The position numbers and the translations under genes are program-made. The notes under the pieces were generated by a model. The model did no database searches and was not told the origin of the DNA. It worked only from the letters and a program-made list of their open reading frames with translations. DNA of 64,000 nucleotides from Platanthera guangdongensis (taxonomy: Eukaryota > Streptophyta > Magnoliopsida > Asparagales > Orchidaceae): assembly GCA_039583875.1 (NCBI GenBank), contig CM077163.1, positions 114,833,213 to 114,897,212 on the forward strand. Direction: 5' to 3'. This document shows positions 1 through 10,438 of the stretch, piece by piece (within the stretch, counting starts at the first letter, position 1; every line of letters begins with the position of its first letter).

Positions 1-672
1 TCAGGTGCCTGACACCAATGAGCTTTTGATCAGGTGCTCAAAAACCAAACTCTCAAATCTTTTGATCAGGTGACTTGTAATTAGGAATCACTTTTGAAGG
101 GAGATGACAATCCTTTACAGATGTGGTGATGAGAGAGTGATGGAAGTATTCTTTTCCCAATAACAATGAGAAGACTATGTGGATTCAGTGATGTTGTCAA
201 AGCTCCCCCTGAGATGTCGAAGAGTTCAGGAGAACTGGAGCTTTGCATAGGGTGATAGGCCTTCAAGCTTTCAGCCTTGATCAGAGAGATCTTCAGGAAC
301 TTCTTTGACAGATGGAAGATTTATTGTCCTGTGAAGTGTCCTGGAGAGTTTGAAGAATGAAGACTCTTGATATTTGAATGATGGTTCTTCTTCTTAAGTA
401 TCAGAAATCTTGTGTCATAGTGAGAGCAGACGGGTTGAGTTTTTCTTGTCTGCTTCAGTAATATTCTCTCTGGATATGTTTTCAATTTTTTTTCTGTCTG
501 TCTGTATAAGAGAAAAGAGAAAAATCTCTGTTTATATTTTCTGCGGACATTGGTCTTTCAAATTTTGAATTCCTTCTTCATTCAATGCTAACGGCTTAGA
601 GAATAAGCAGTATTGAATAATTTCCCCAACTGTCCCGTGGAAAAATGGCAAGCAATAATCCTAGAGAATATC

Positions 673-726
673 GTAATCAATGCTCCTCTAACGATTATAT
701 TCAGGGAATGTTAGAGCATTGATTAC
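673..726. other. Conserved stem-loop in copia LTR
   Basis: Thirteen-base arms at 673-685 (GTAATCAATGCTC) and 714-726 (GAGCATTGATTAC) are perfectly complementary. The second copia LTR has the same stem at 15994-16005 and 16036-16047, where the outer G-C pair is an A-T pair. One compensatory change between otherwise diverged copies suggests the paired structure matters. Confidence 0.55.
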
Positions 727-778
727 TCAGGAATTATTGCAGTAATCATGGGGATAGGGCTGGAAATGACTCAGTCTG

Positions 779-1440
779 GAATCGTCAAACAATTGACAGA
801 AATCGTCGAACTGAGTCCACAGTTTGTCGAGCTGAGATGTTCTGTTCGTCGATCAGACGGCTTCTGTTTGTCGAGCTGAGTTCCATGATCGTTGAGCTGG
901 AAACGGAACTGCTGTCTCTTTTTCCTATTCTGTGTTTGAAGTTCGTCGAGTTGAGTTTCTGGAGTTGTCAAATATTCTATGTGGTGTCGACACAACCTTT
1001 CCAAAATGTCGACTGATGATCTGGGTGTCGACATAAGTTCTTCTAGTGTCGACTCAGTTGGTGTCGACATATACTTTGAGTGTCGACACAAGTATTCTGG
1101 TTCTAAGTTGTTGAAGTAGATAATCAAGAATTCGTCGACCAGAGAACTGGGTTCGTCGAACTGAGAGTAGAGAACATAGTCTTGACAGAATGCTGTAGTA
1201 GTCCAAAGATTCGTCGACCAAAGAATAGAGTTCGTCGAGTTAAGAACTAAGTTCGTCGACCAAAGTCTTATATTAAGGACTTAGAATATCTTGATGTTTT
1301 CTGAACTTGAAGTGTTGTTGTAGTGTCCAAGTTTTCATCGACCTGAGTACCAAGTTTGTCGAGCTTAGCTCAGAGAATTTACTCTGAGATCGTCGAGCTG
1401 AGCACGACTATCGTCGACCTGAGTTCTACGAACGTCGAAC
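779..1440. repeat. CpG palindrome array in copia LTR U3
   Basis: About fifteen units of TCGTCGA/TCGACGA-type words, mostly followed by A/GCTGAG, with a block at about 984-1090 containing TGTCGACA palindromes. On the minus strand the array lies about 190-850 bp inside the LTR 5' end, which is U3. The flanking LTR has few CpG dinucleotides, so the array is a distinct CpG-rich island. Confidence 0.8.
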
Positions 1441-1630
1441 TCACTTTACAGAGTCTTGGAATCATCTAAGTCCTGAGTCTCTGGAATTCTTGTTGATAGC
1501 CGGTCCATGTGATGTTGACTCTAAGGACTTTGTCTAGACTCTAGGACACAAGTATGACCCTGGCTATACATTGTGGGTCACATGATCCTAAGATAGTGAA
1601 CCTAGCGCAAATCAAACTAGGGATCCAATA

Positions 1631-1974
1631 GCATAGGAGGATTGAGGAGAGGAGGTAGGAGAGGCTTCGAAGACAAGAAGAGAGGAGGCCAGCGGAGGCC
1701 CAGATAAGAAGAGGGGGATAGACGATTCCAATATCCCGAGAATCGCCCCCAGTGGAGACCACCAATGAGACAACAGTTCCAAGAGGAGAGGAGGAAAGGT
1801 AACCGGCAGGATGGAGTCCGAGGAGGAAGAAGGGAGACTAAGATCACCGCCCACCAAGATAACAAACGATGTCGGAGGGAGCAGCAGGCAATGCATTAGG
1901 AGACGGAGATTCCACTCTACTGTGACATTCATCGAGTGGAGGGGCACGGGACCTTGGCTTGCCCTGAGTTTTAG
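1631..1974 (+). pseudogene. Tat gag C-terminal fragment with zinc knuckle
   Basis: Purine-rich sequence encoding Arg/Glu-rich peptide is followed at 1921-1962 by a knuckle-like Cys-x2-His-x4-His-x4-Cys array, then a TAG at 1972-1974. The spacing resembles the C-terminal zinc knuckle of Tat gag proteins, which binds the genomic RNA during packaging. The N-terminal capsid part is absent, truncated at the copia LTR boundary. Confidence 0.5.
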
Positions 1975-2229
1975 GAACCATGGAGGAGGTTGGAAGCAGG
2001 AGTAGTGAAGATTGAGTAGCAAAGGCAGGATGCTCCGGTGGGGCAGGTAGCATTCCAAGCTCCATTGAGGAGGAGGAATGAAGATCGCGTCGACCTGGGA
2101 GGTCGAGGAGAGGTGATACATGACCCGGGAGGTGGGCTTGTAGGAGTGATCAATGGAGGGGCCGGGCTCGGAGCTTCCCGCAAGGGAAGTCTCCACCATA
2201 TCTATCGGAAGAACGTCTCCTTGACATCG

Positions 2230-2628
2230 CAGAACCACAAGTCATTGGAAGAGATCACCTTCTCGAATGAGGATATGCTGGGTAATGAGAACCCCTTCCA
2301 CGACGCCTTGGTGATTCAAGCCGCCATTGAAGACTTCGCCGTCGACCGAATCCGCGCGAATAACGGGAGCTAGGTGAACTTCATTTTCAAGAGAACCTAC
2401 ATCGGGCTTCAGGTGGAAGAATCCTGGGTCCAAGCTGCAGATGGACCCCTCTTTGGCTTCTCAGGCGAGAAGAAAGAGGTGGAAGGGGCAGTGGAACTCC
2501 TATTTACTCTCGGCAGGACTTTGATCCGATGTCGCTTTATCAACATCGACGTGCCGAGTGTATATAACCCTATCTTTGGGCGGCCCCTCATCAACTATTT
2601 CAAGGCCGTTCCGTCATCATACAACTAG
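2230..2628 (+). pseudogene. Tat aspartic protease region
   Basis: One reading frame, interrupted only by a TAG at 2371-2373, encodes the protease that would cleave Gag-Pol. It contains a HDALVI-type strand, an NNGS active-site loop, an FSGEKKEVEG turn and a YNPIFGRPLIN C-terminal strand, in the order typical of Tat proteases. The loop has Asn (2359-2361) where the family has the catalytic Asp, and the next Ser codon is the TAG. Both changes would abolish activity. It ends at a TAG at 2626-2628, about 250 bp before the RT. Confidence 0.7.
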
Positions 2629-2880
2629 TGCTTGAAGTATTGCTGAGGGGATGTTCAGATCAGGATCAGGGTCAATCCTAAGGCCTCTAGGGAGTGCTAC
2701 ATGAATGCCATCAGCACCATCAGCTGGATGGGTTATGCAGAGAAGTTGGAGGAGCTGCTGGAGAAGGAGAAGGGGTTGTGTGCTGCTGAAGAGGTGGAGG
2801 AGGTGCAAGTGATCTCTCAGGGAGGATAGCCAGGACTGCTGAAGGTTGGAGGATCCCTGCCACTGGAAGGGAAGATAGAG

Positions 2881-3596
2881 ATGGCCCCTTGCCTGCAGGA
2901 TAATGTCAACTACTTCGCATGGAGCACCGCCGAGATGCCGGGGGTCGACGCCGATGTTTCCTGCTATCACCTCATCCTGGATCCCGCAGTGGCTCCTGCT
3001 CATCAGAAGTATTGGAAGAGCGCTGCCATGCTGGCCGAACCAATGAGGGAGGAGGTGAAAAAGCTATTGGGGGCAGGTTTTGTTTCGGAGATCCAGTATT
3101 CAGGCTGTGTCTCTAATGTTGTAATGGTGAAGATGCCCGGAGGGGGCTGGAATCTATGTATTGAATTTTCATGTTGAATAAAGCTTGCCCAAAGGATTAC
3201 TACCACTTTCCTCAAATCGACGCGCTGGTTGATTCTGTCGTCGAATTTCATGTGAAGAGTTTTCTTGATGCTTTTTCAGGGTATCACCAGATCCGGATGC
3301 ATCCTCCCAACTACCGCGACGTCTCCTTCATCACTAGCGATGGCTGCTATAGCTATAAGATGATGGCCATAGGGATCAAGAATGCAGACGCGACTTACCA
3401 GAGAATGATGGATCAAATCTTCAAGGGGCAGAAGGGGCGGAACCTGGAAGTCTATGTACACGATCTTCTCGTCAAGAGAAAAAGCATTGCGGAGCACATA
3501 ATGGATCTGGTGGAGACCTTTGCTACCCTGAGGAAGTACAAGATGCGACTCAACCCGGCTATGTGCATCTTCAGTGCAGGAAGGGGAAGTTCCTAA
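2881..3596 (+). pseudogene. Tat reverse transcriptase
   Basis: Frame 1 (2881-3175) carries the start of the domain (FAWS..MPG, EEVKKLLGAGF); a frameshift near 3170 moves to frame 3, with NKACPKD, SFLDAFSGYHQIRM and the MDQIF segment. The catalytic box reads YVHD instead of YVDD: the first Asp codon is CAC at 3459-3461, so the polymerase could not bind metal. The reading frame ends at 3596 and the connection domain continues in another frame. Confidence 0.75.
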
Positions 3597-3609
3597 GTCA
3601 CCTCCTCAC

Positions 3610-4215
3610 TCCTAGGGGGTGGAACCTAATCCAAATAAAGTGAAGGCCATTCTGGAGATGGCGTCTCCAAAGGATCCCAAGGAGGTTCAAAGGTTGACGG
3701 GAAGGCTGACAGGCCTTAGTCGTTTTTTATCCAAGGAAGCGGAGAAGTGGTCCTCATTTTTCAAGACTCTTCGGGGTAACTAAAAGTTCGAGTGGATCGC
3801 GGAGTGTGAGGAGGCTTACGGAAAATGCAAGCAACAGCTTACCCAAGCTCCTCTCCTCCAAGGCCCACGAGGTAACGAAGATCTCTTTCTCTACTTGTGA
3901 GTCGGAGCAGAGGCAGTTAGCTCGTTGTTTGTCCGAGAGGAAGGCAAGAGGCGGCTCCCTGTCTACTATGCGAGTAGAGTGCTACGGCATGCAGAAACGA
4001 GATATCCTATCTTGGAGAAGTTGGTGTTTGCTTTGGTAGTTTCGGCTGGAAGGCTCCGTCCGTATTTTCAGGCTCGCTCCATCAGGGTCATTTCCGATAA
4101 CACTCTACATAGTATTCTAGATGGAGTGGAGCATTCTGCCAGTCTGGCAAAGTGGGCAATGGAGCTTAGCGAGTTTGATATTTCTTACTCTCCAAGGGTA
4201 GCGATCAAGGCGTAG
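3610..4215 (+). pseudogene. Tat first RNase H region
   Basis: After RT, a GRLTGLSRFLSK segment, then RRLPVYYASRVLRHAETRYPILEKLVFALV and AKWAMELSEFDISYSPR match the retroviral-type RNase H that follows RT in Ty3/gypsy. The domain is spread over at least two frames (3806-4039 and 3925-4215 overlap) with stops, and ends with a TAG at 4213-4215. In the Tat lineage this original RNase H is usually degenerate because the second RNase H takes over its role. Confidence 0.65.
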
Positions 4216-4218
4216 GCA

Positions 4219-4680
4219 GTGGCGGATTTCCTTGCCGACTTCTCAGCCGAGGTGGAAGGAGAGGAAGGTTCGTCTAGCACAGTTTCCTGGAAGATGTTTG
4301 TGGACGGGGTTTCAGGCAGGTATTATGTGGGAGCCGGAGTTGTACTGGTGAGCCTCCAGGGAACCAGGATCGAGCAAGCAGTCGAGTTCCTCTTCACCAT
4401 TACCAATAATCATGTGGAGTACAAAGCCATGGTGGTTGGCTTGCGTCTCGCCAAGGAGTTGGCAATTCGGGATATCAGAGCTTTCACCGACTCAGTGGTA
4501 GTCGGTTCCCAGATCAGAGGCGAGTTTGAGGTGAATGATCCGGTCCTGCAGAGATACTTAATCAAAGTGAAAGGTTTGATCGGGGAGTTTCAATCTTTCT
4601 TCGTCGAGCATGTACCCCGAGAAGAGAATTCGGAACATGACTACCTCACCAAGTACACAGAGGAAGTTCTTCCTTGTCAT
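4219..4680 (+). pseudogene. Tat second (archaeal-type) RNase H
   Basis: An open stretch begins WKMFVDGVSGRYYVGAGVVL (catalytic Asp followed by G...GAG), then NNHVEYKAMVVGLRLAKEL with the catalytic Glu, FTDSVVVGSQI with the second Asp, and VEHVPREENSEHDYLTKY. This order matches the extra RNase H acquired by Tat elements from a plant/archaeal-type gene. It runs straight into integrase core sequence at about 4664, so the linker and the integrase zinc finger have been deleted. Confidence 0.75.
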
Positions 4681-5478
4681 GATCGATTACTTCTCCAAAT
4701 GGATCGAGGCAAAAGCTCTGGCCAAGACCACTTCGTAGATTGTAAAGAATTTCATTTGGGGAGAGATTGCATGTAGGTTCAGAATTCCTCTTGCCATCGT
4801 CACCGACAATGGGCCACAGTTCGCCAGCCAAGAATTAGAGGACTTCTGCAAGCAGCTAGGGACGGATCTTTGATTCGCCTCTGTGCATCATCCTCGCAGC
4901 AACGGACAAGTGGAAGCCGCCAACAAGTTAATCATCAACCTCCTAAAGAAGAAAGTCACCAACTTGAAAGGCAATTAGGCAGAGCAGCTCCCCCCAGTCG
5001 TTAGGGCTCTGAGAACAACTCCAAACTTGGCTACGGGGGAAACACCCTTCAAGTTATCCCATGGGTCTGAGGCACTCATCCCAGTGGAGTTTGTGGTTTG
5101 GAGCCCGAGAGTCATAGCAGCCGGGACAACAATGAGGAATGGCGCTTGGAGAATGAAGATGCATAAAGGCTCTCGCTGGATTTCGTGGAAGAGCTTCGTG
5201 ACTTGGCCTCCATCCACCAAGAGGAGATCAAGCGGCTCATGGCGAAGCACTTCGTCAAGAATGTCCACCTAAAACATTTCCTCGCAGGGGATCTGGTCAT
5301 GAAAAAGGTGGACGTCGCAGGAAGAGGAGCAACAGTTGGCAAGCGACATCCTAATTGGGAAGGTCCCTTCATCGTCCAAGAAGCGTTGGCCACCGGAGGC
5401 TATTATCTTCAGGATCAGATTGGAGAGCAGCTGAGATGTACTTGGAGCGCGGATGACATGAAAAGGTATTATCCCTAG
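4664..5478 (+). pseudogene. Tat integrase, N-terminus deleted
   Basis: Reading in a different frame from the RNase H, 4664-4740 gives the first core strand (DYFSKWIEAKAL) and a stop; VTDNGPQF (4802-) and HPRSNGQVEAANK (about 4885-4926) carry the second Asp and the Glu of the DDE triad. The C-terminal part 5185-5478 (NWEGPFIVQEAL...YYLQD...DMKRYYP) matches the SH3-like end of Tat integrases and gives the pol stop. The HHCC zinc finger is absent. Several stops and frameshifts. Confidence 0.75.
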
Positions 5479-5589
5479 CAGTTAATGTTGTATTTTACTT
5501 GTACATGTTTTCATACATATATACAGATAATGGAAACTGTTTGTCTTCTCTTTTGTGCTATTTCATATCAAGATTTCTAAGGCCTTAAG

Positions 5590-6250
5590 GTTCTGCTCCG
5601 ATATCGATTAGAGAAACCCTCTGTAGACCCATTCCTCCTAGATAGCCCTGTGCAGATGATGGGATGATGCCTCGGGATATAAGCGCCCTTGTAAGACCGG
5701 ACCCCTGCATTGACGGTCGAGATCAGCTCCCCCTTGCATGTCTGCCTAGCTACCCCCGATTGCATCTCTCCTTCGACTGAATGAATTAGCAAGAACAGGT
5801 TTGGACTCCAACCTCTTGGATTAGAGAAAGGATCGACCTTTTCGAGCTCTCATTTAGGCAATAGCTCCTCATTATTTTCAAAGGCAGGAAAATCGGCCAA
5901 ATAGCAGAGATAGGCCAAAGGGGATATGTTAGTCGCAAGTGCATCCTAGAGGACTCTCGAAAAAACATTACCCCTCGATCATGCATTTACGCTCGTAGAC
6001 AAAATGTAGAGCTTTAATGATTTCAATGGTTGGATTGGGAAACTTGCCTTCGACCCGTTTCTCTTAGATAGCCCAGTGCGGATGATGGGATGATGCCTCC
6101 GGAAGCGCTCTTGTAAGACGGAGCCTCTGCAATGACGGTCGAGATCATCTCCCCCCTTGTATGTCGGCCTCGGTATCCCCGACCGCATCTCTCCTCCGAC
6201 TGGAGGAACTATTAGGAACAGGGTTGGAAGCCATCCTCCCAACTCAACAG
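5590..6250. repeat. Tandem duplication, period about 430 bp, Tat 3' region
   Basis: Blocks around TAGATAGCCC...GATGATGGGATGATGCCTC at about 5640 recur at about 6068, followed in both by a CTTGTAAGAC-type segment, the TGACGGTCGAGATCA segment and a CGCATCTCTCCTCCGACTG-like segment. Copies are about 80% similar. Tandem repeats between pol and the 3' LTR are well known in Tat elements and can seed satellites. Confidence 0.75.
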
Positions 6251-6354
6251 CGGCGAGATCATCATTCTCTTTATAATTTCTTCGTCCTCAAATATATTTA
6301 TGCACTTGATTCATTGGTAGTCTCTTAAGCAGTAGGAAGAACGACTCCAAGAAT

Positions 6355-6990
6355 GTTTCAAGTCCTCGAGTGGTAGTGTCGCCGAAAGTCCTAGTCCCTG
6401 CATGAGCTCCTCTCCTACATATTGGCCAAGGACCTCCTCGAGTGAGATCAAGATCCTCACTGGAGTGATGTTGTAGTCCGAGATCTCTGTTCTAGATCCT
6501 CTCCTGCAGACCGACTACTTGCCTCCCCGAGTCGACTTACACCACTCTAGTTGTGCAAGGCTCCGGAGAGCTGTCGACTCCAACAATGTTTCAAGTCCTC
6601 GGGTGGTAGTGTTGCCGTAACTCCAAGTCCTTGCACGAGCTCCTCTCCTGCATATTGGACAAGGACCTCCTCGATTGAGATCAAGTTCCTCGGTGGAGTG
6701 ATGCCATAGTCCGAGATCTCTATACAAGGTCCTTTCCTGTAGAATGACTACTTGTCTCCCCGAGTCGACTTACACAACTCTAGTTGAGCAAAGCTCCTGA
6801 GAGCTGTCGGCTCCAACAATGTTTCAAGTCCTCATGTAGTAGTGTCGCCGTAAGTCCAAGTCCATGCAAGAGCTCATCTCCTGCATATTGTCCAAGGACC
6901 TCCTTGAGTGATACCAAGATCCTCGCTGGAGTGATGCGGTAGTCCGAGATCTCTATACGAGCTCCTCTCCTGCAGACCGACTACTTGCCT
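6355..6990. repeat. Tandem repeat, period about 232 bp, 2.7 copies
   Basis: The phrase TTTCAAGTCCTC at about 6357 recurs near 6590 and 6822, each time followed by a TAGTGT(C/T)GCCG segment, a GAGCTC-rich segment, GTCCGAGATCTCT and CCCCGAGTCGACTTACAC. Spacing is about 232 bp. It is noncoding and lies directly after the 430-bp duplication. Confidence 0.8.
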
Positions 6991-7018
6991 TCCCGAGTCG
7001 ACCGATTCCAACCCCTAG

Positions 7019-7230
7019 TTAAGCTTGGCTCCTGCTGGGTGTCGACTGATTCCCACCCCCAGTTGATTTAGGCTCCTGCTGGGTGTTAACCGATTCCCAC
7101 CCATAGTTGAGCTAGACTCATGTTGGGTGTCGACTGATCCCCACCTCCAGTTGAGCTTGGCTCCTATTGGGTGTCGAGTACTCCCAATCACCACCCAAGC
7201 TCTGCTCCTCATAGGGTGTCAGCTCTTATC
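7019..7230. repeat. 44-bp tandem repeat, about 4.5 copies
   Basis: The phrase CCTGCTGGGTGT starts at 7031 and diverged copies begin at 7075, 7119 and 7163 (44 bp apart), each followed by CGACTGATTCCCACC-like sequence. It is the third tandem repeat in the same Tat 3' region. Confidence 0.8.
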
Positions 7231-7285
7231 TTCGTCCCAGTCAGGATTAACTCCGGAAAAAAAATTGTGTAGGTGCGTGCAGACT

Positions 7286-7351
7286 TTGGCGAGTATGCGA
7301 GCAGGTCTTGGCGAGTATGCGATCAAGTCTTGGTGAGTACGCGAGTATGAC
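7286..7351. repeat. 22-bp tandem repeat, 3 copies
   Basis: Units starting TTGGCGAGTATGCGA at 7286 and 7308, and a diverged third (TTGGTGAGTACGCGA) at 7330, are head to tail. Confidence 0.75.
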
Positions 7352-7675
7352 TTTGCAGGCGTGCGAGTATGTTACATCGAGGATACGTGTAGGACACAGG
7401 TGAGTATCGGGAAGCGAGTTGTTGGAACGACTATGGTCGTGCGAGTAATAACTACCCGATAATGAATGATGTCAGCGCGCGGGTATAGCGTCACAAGCAC
7501 TCATCCTCCCCGAGCCTATGATCCTTGCGAGCATCATCAACGAACAAGAATGAAAGTAAAGAACGACAGTGGTAATTCAAACTTGTATTAATATACATAT
7601 AAAAAATTTTACAAGTTCACAAAATTTGGCTAACTGCTATGTGTGAGCATGACGAATATCGGCGAGCAACTAGGA
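7352..7675. other. No gene recognised
   Basis: Spacer between the Tat tandem repeats and the 3' end of antisense gene B. I see no ORF of note, no LTR end and no repeat. Confidence 0.5.
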
Positions 7676-8366
7676 CTCATTGTCACCAGTATCCGACCGA
7701 TATTCGTCGTCTCCAATATCAGCATCCTCCTCTTCCTTGACGCCTTCCTCGCTCTACTCCTCACCACTGCTGCTGATGCTGCTGCTGCTACTACCGCTGC
7801 CACTACTACTGGAGCCCGATGATGTAGAAGGCATGCGATCCGGCGAGGTCGACTTATCGGCGAGCAGTTCGGGGATAAGCTCGTCAACAGTGAGCTGCTT
7901 CTCCCCCTCGGCGAGCTAGCCGTTGAGCCTTTGCCTCGTGAGCATGACATTTCCCACAGTGCGAGCTATCTCACGGCGGACCGGCGACCTCTCCTTCCAG
8001 AGGGTGCGAGATCTCTTGATCACATAATAAGGGTCATCCTCCGGCCGTGGCGCGTCTTGCCGAGGAGCTGAAGAACTCGCGCCGCACTCGAGGGAAGTTA
8101 TGCGACTCTCCATCTCAGCTGCGCGGACTTGGGCCGCCTCCAACTCCGCCTGAAACTTGGCGAGTTTCGCCTCGCACTCAGAGAGCTTCTTGGCAGCCTC
8201 AATCTCGGTAGCCTGCGACAAAGAACATAAAGTCAGCAAAATGAATCCAAGTCCAACACCAACAAGGTCGTGTGAGGGAAGCGACTTATCTCATACTCTC
8301 GCAAGCGTACTGATTCCATGCCGAGGTTGATAGCCCTTTTGGTGACGACCTTCAGTGCCGCCGTCG

Positions 8367-10438
8367 TGTAACGCCTCCCATTCATCCCATGGAATATAAC
8401 AGTTGGTCCGGCTGAAGCCCCATGCCATATTTCATAAACAAACGGCGAAATTACGTGTGGACATGAAAATCTCATTCTACTCGTAGCCTAACTAAAATTA
8501 TTCTAGCGCAGCATTTTATGTTAGATGAATTCAGCACAGCAAATTCCCACTAAATATATAAACTTCACATTTATATATAAACCAGGAATGTATACAACAC
8601 ACACACGCTCACGGTCTTAAGGCCTTACAGGTTACTCTTTACAAATTTACAGCTTCATATATCGGTACGCAGGCCGACCACACATAAAATCCAAACATTC
8701 TTCGCACGGCCTTCAAGGGCCTTCGTAGCAAGCCTTTATTCCACTCAATTCAATTCAATCCACCAGCACCTGCAAATAATCATCCACCCCAAAAGTGGTA
8801 AACAAAGCAACGGTCAACACGAGCTGACAAATTATAACGACCCTACCCCTTACCCGGGGCAGTGGTTCCTTCCCTGTATGTATTGCCATCATAATATCCA
8901 TCAAGCTACCAATCACAACCATGTCACAAAAGCCGGGATCCACCAGACGCTTCGTGCACTCAGGGCACCTTATTGGTGTATTGGATATACCAGTCGTCCA
9001 CCGCCGATCAGAGGTTTTTAACTTGTTGGTTGGCCGGTCATAGTCCACCAGTCCCTCAGGCTAGCGACATTCCGTCCATCCCACTCAGAGGTACTAACCT
9101 CATAGAAAACATGAGCAGATCGATCCACCCAAGTGCTGTAGCAAGAAAGGTTTATTTGTGCTCCCCAGGCATTACCACCAGTCGACCTCCCATCCTAATA
9201 CAGATCGACCCACCCTAGTGGAGTAGTAAGCCGGGTTTAACTTGGCTCCCCAGGCATTGCCACTAATCAACTGCTCAACTGATACAGATCAACCCACACT
9301 AGTGGTGTAGCAAGTCGGGTTAATCTCGCACTCCCCAGGCGTTGCTACCAATTGACATATCATGACAACCAGGAGCTTTCGCAAAGCATCCAAGATCCAC
9401 ATTCATACATCCATTCCATACATCCATACAATAGAGGCTACTCGCATATATCTTACACAACATCAAATCCACGGAGTCTTCTCCGATTTACCCATATCTA
9501 TCACCAATCAAGACTAACCATCCAGATGGGCATCACACAGCATGCCTATGCAATACTACACACTTCCGGCTCTAGATTTAGACTCAACCAAGGAATCACT
9601 TACGATATCCACCTCTTGGTAGAGGATCACGTGCATATGCATAAAGAAAGGACTTCAATGTCTAAGAAGCAGATCGTTTCCCTTGAAGATCGATTTGGAG
9701 CCATGAACTAGCCGGATGGAAATCACCGACTCGTCTTTGCCTTCATGAATCCAAACTCGAATCTTGATTCCGCACTCCGCATCTCCTCCAGCAGCAGGTT
9801 TCCACTTTCCCTTCCTTGCTCCCTTGCTCTCCCTTTTTGTCTCTTTGGGAATGAGAAGACGGAATGAAATGAAGGCATTGATCCCTCATTCTCGGCCTTA
9901 TCTCAGCAGGGAAGATCCTGGGCCCTTGGAACCAGGAAGAAGGAAACAAATGGCTTTGATTTTCCCAAAATGAAGCTGAACATGGCCTGACACGCCCTGT
10001 GACATGCCTGTGTCACAGGTCGTGTCCCTTAAGCGGCACACAACCGACTCAAATCCAAACAGTACACGACCGCGTAACACACCCGTGTCACACCCTACAT
10101 GCCCGTGTAATGGCCTACACACCCGTGTCTGGCAGCCGTGTACTTCACCCAGCACAACATCAACTCACCCAAGCGGGACACGGCCATGGGACATGCCTGT
10201 GTCCCAGGCCGTGTACCCCAAGACACACCCGTGTCTCTCAACATGCGGAATCCTGGCTGAAACCCACAAAGGACACGCCCTATGAATGACCGTGTCATAG
10301 GTCGTGTACTCTCTTTGCTTGCCGCTCGACGATTGTCGAGTGCAGTTTGTAGACCCGAGCACAACATGCCCTGGGACACGCCCGTGTCCCAGGCCATGTC
10401 ACCCAACCTAAACCCAACTTGGGCTTTGGGGTATTACA
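8367..10438 (-). mobile_element. Solo LTR of a chromovirus-type gypsy element
   Basis: The + strand starts TGTAACGCCTCCCATTC and ends GGGGTATTACA, flanked by identical CGTCG at 8362-8366 and 10439-10443. Sequence order (CATGGAATATAACAG, GCAGGCCGACCACAC, CGGCCTTC.AGGGCC, CACTCAGGGCACCTTA) parallels the G4 LTR at 53430-55643. No internal region is present, so unequal recombination between LTRs has removed it. It inserted into antisense gene B, so it postdates that gene. Minus orientation is inferred from the G4 comparison. Confidence 0.9.
9990..10430. repeat. CACGCCCGTGTC hairpin array in solo LTR U3
   Basis: Repeated GACACGCCCGTGTC-type near-palindromes with CGTGT-rich spacers. The best hairpin has 11-bp arms at 10370-10380 (CCTGGGACACG) and 10383-10393 around a 2-nt centre. 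The array is within the first 450 bp of the LTR in minus orientation (U3). Confidence 0.8.

Larger units (their letters stand above)
1..1630 (-). mobile_element. Copia (Sirevirus-type) LTR, cut by window start
   Basis: The stretch is colinear with the LTR at 14974-16568: shared blocks include the TTTTGATCAGGTG segments, the AGCTCCCCCTGA segment, a TCGTCGA-rich array and the terminal CTAGGGATCCAA. Read on the minus strand it begins TATTGGATCCCTAG at 1630 (the other copy begins TGTTGG), so 1630 is the LTR 5' end and about 280 bp of its 3' part lie outside the window. By eye it is only about 75% identical to the other LTR, so the two are unlikely to be a pair from one insertion. It abuts Tat-like gag sequence directly at 1631 with no polypurine tract between, so it is the 5' LTR of a copia lying to the left, or a solo LTR. 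Confidence 0.75.
1631..7351 (+). mobile_element. Tat-like Ty3/gypsy element, decayed, LTRs not seen
   Basis: Plus-strand gag zinc knuckle, protease, RT, RNase H, a second archaeal-type RNase H, and integrase follow in order to a stop at 5478, then a tandem-repeat 3' region. Two RNase H domains, a long repeat-rich 3' region and antisense gene remnants beyond it are the known signature of the Tat lineage (Ogre/Retand/Grande group). The 5' part including most of gag is missing at the junction with the copia LTR at 1630. Many frameshifts and stops make it inactive. Confidence 0.75.

Noticed and set aside
1541..2238. Minus-strand ORFs of up to 208 codons opposite Tat gag/protease.
   Set aside because: Low-complexity Leu/Ser/Pro composition from purine-rich coding on the other strand; the plus strand has the knuckle and protease motifs.
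10000..10400. ORFs within the CACGCCCGTGTC array (also 20411-20883, 30090-30583, 43083-43595, 51030-51513).
   Set aside because: By-products of repeat composition in U3; different frames in homologous LTRs.
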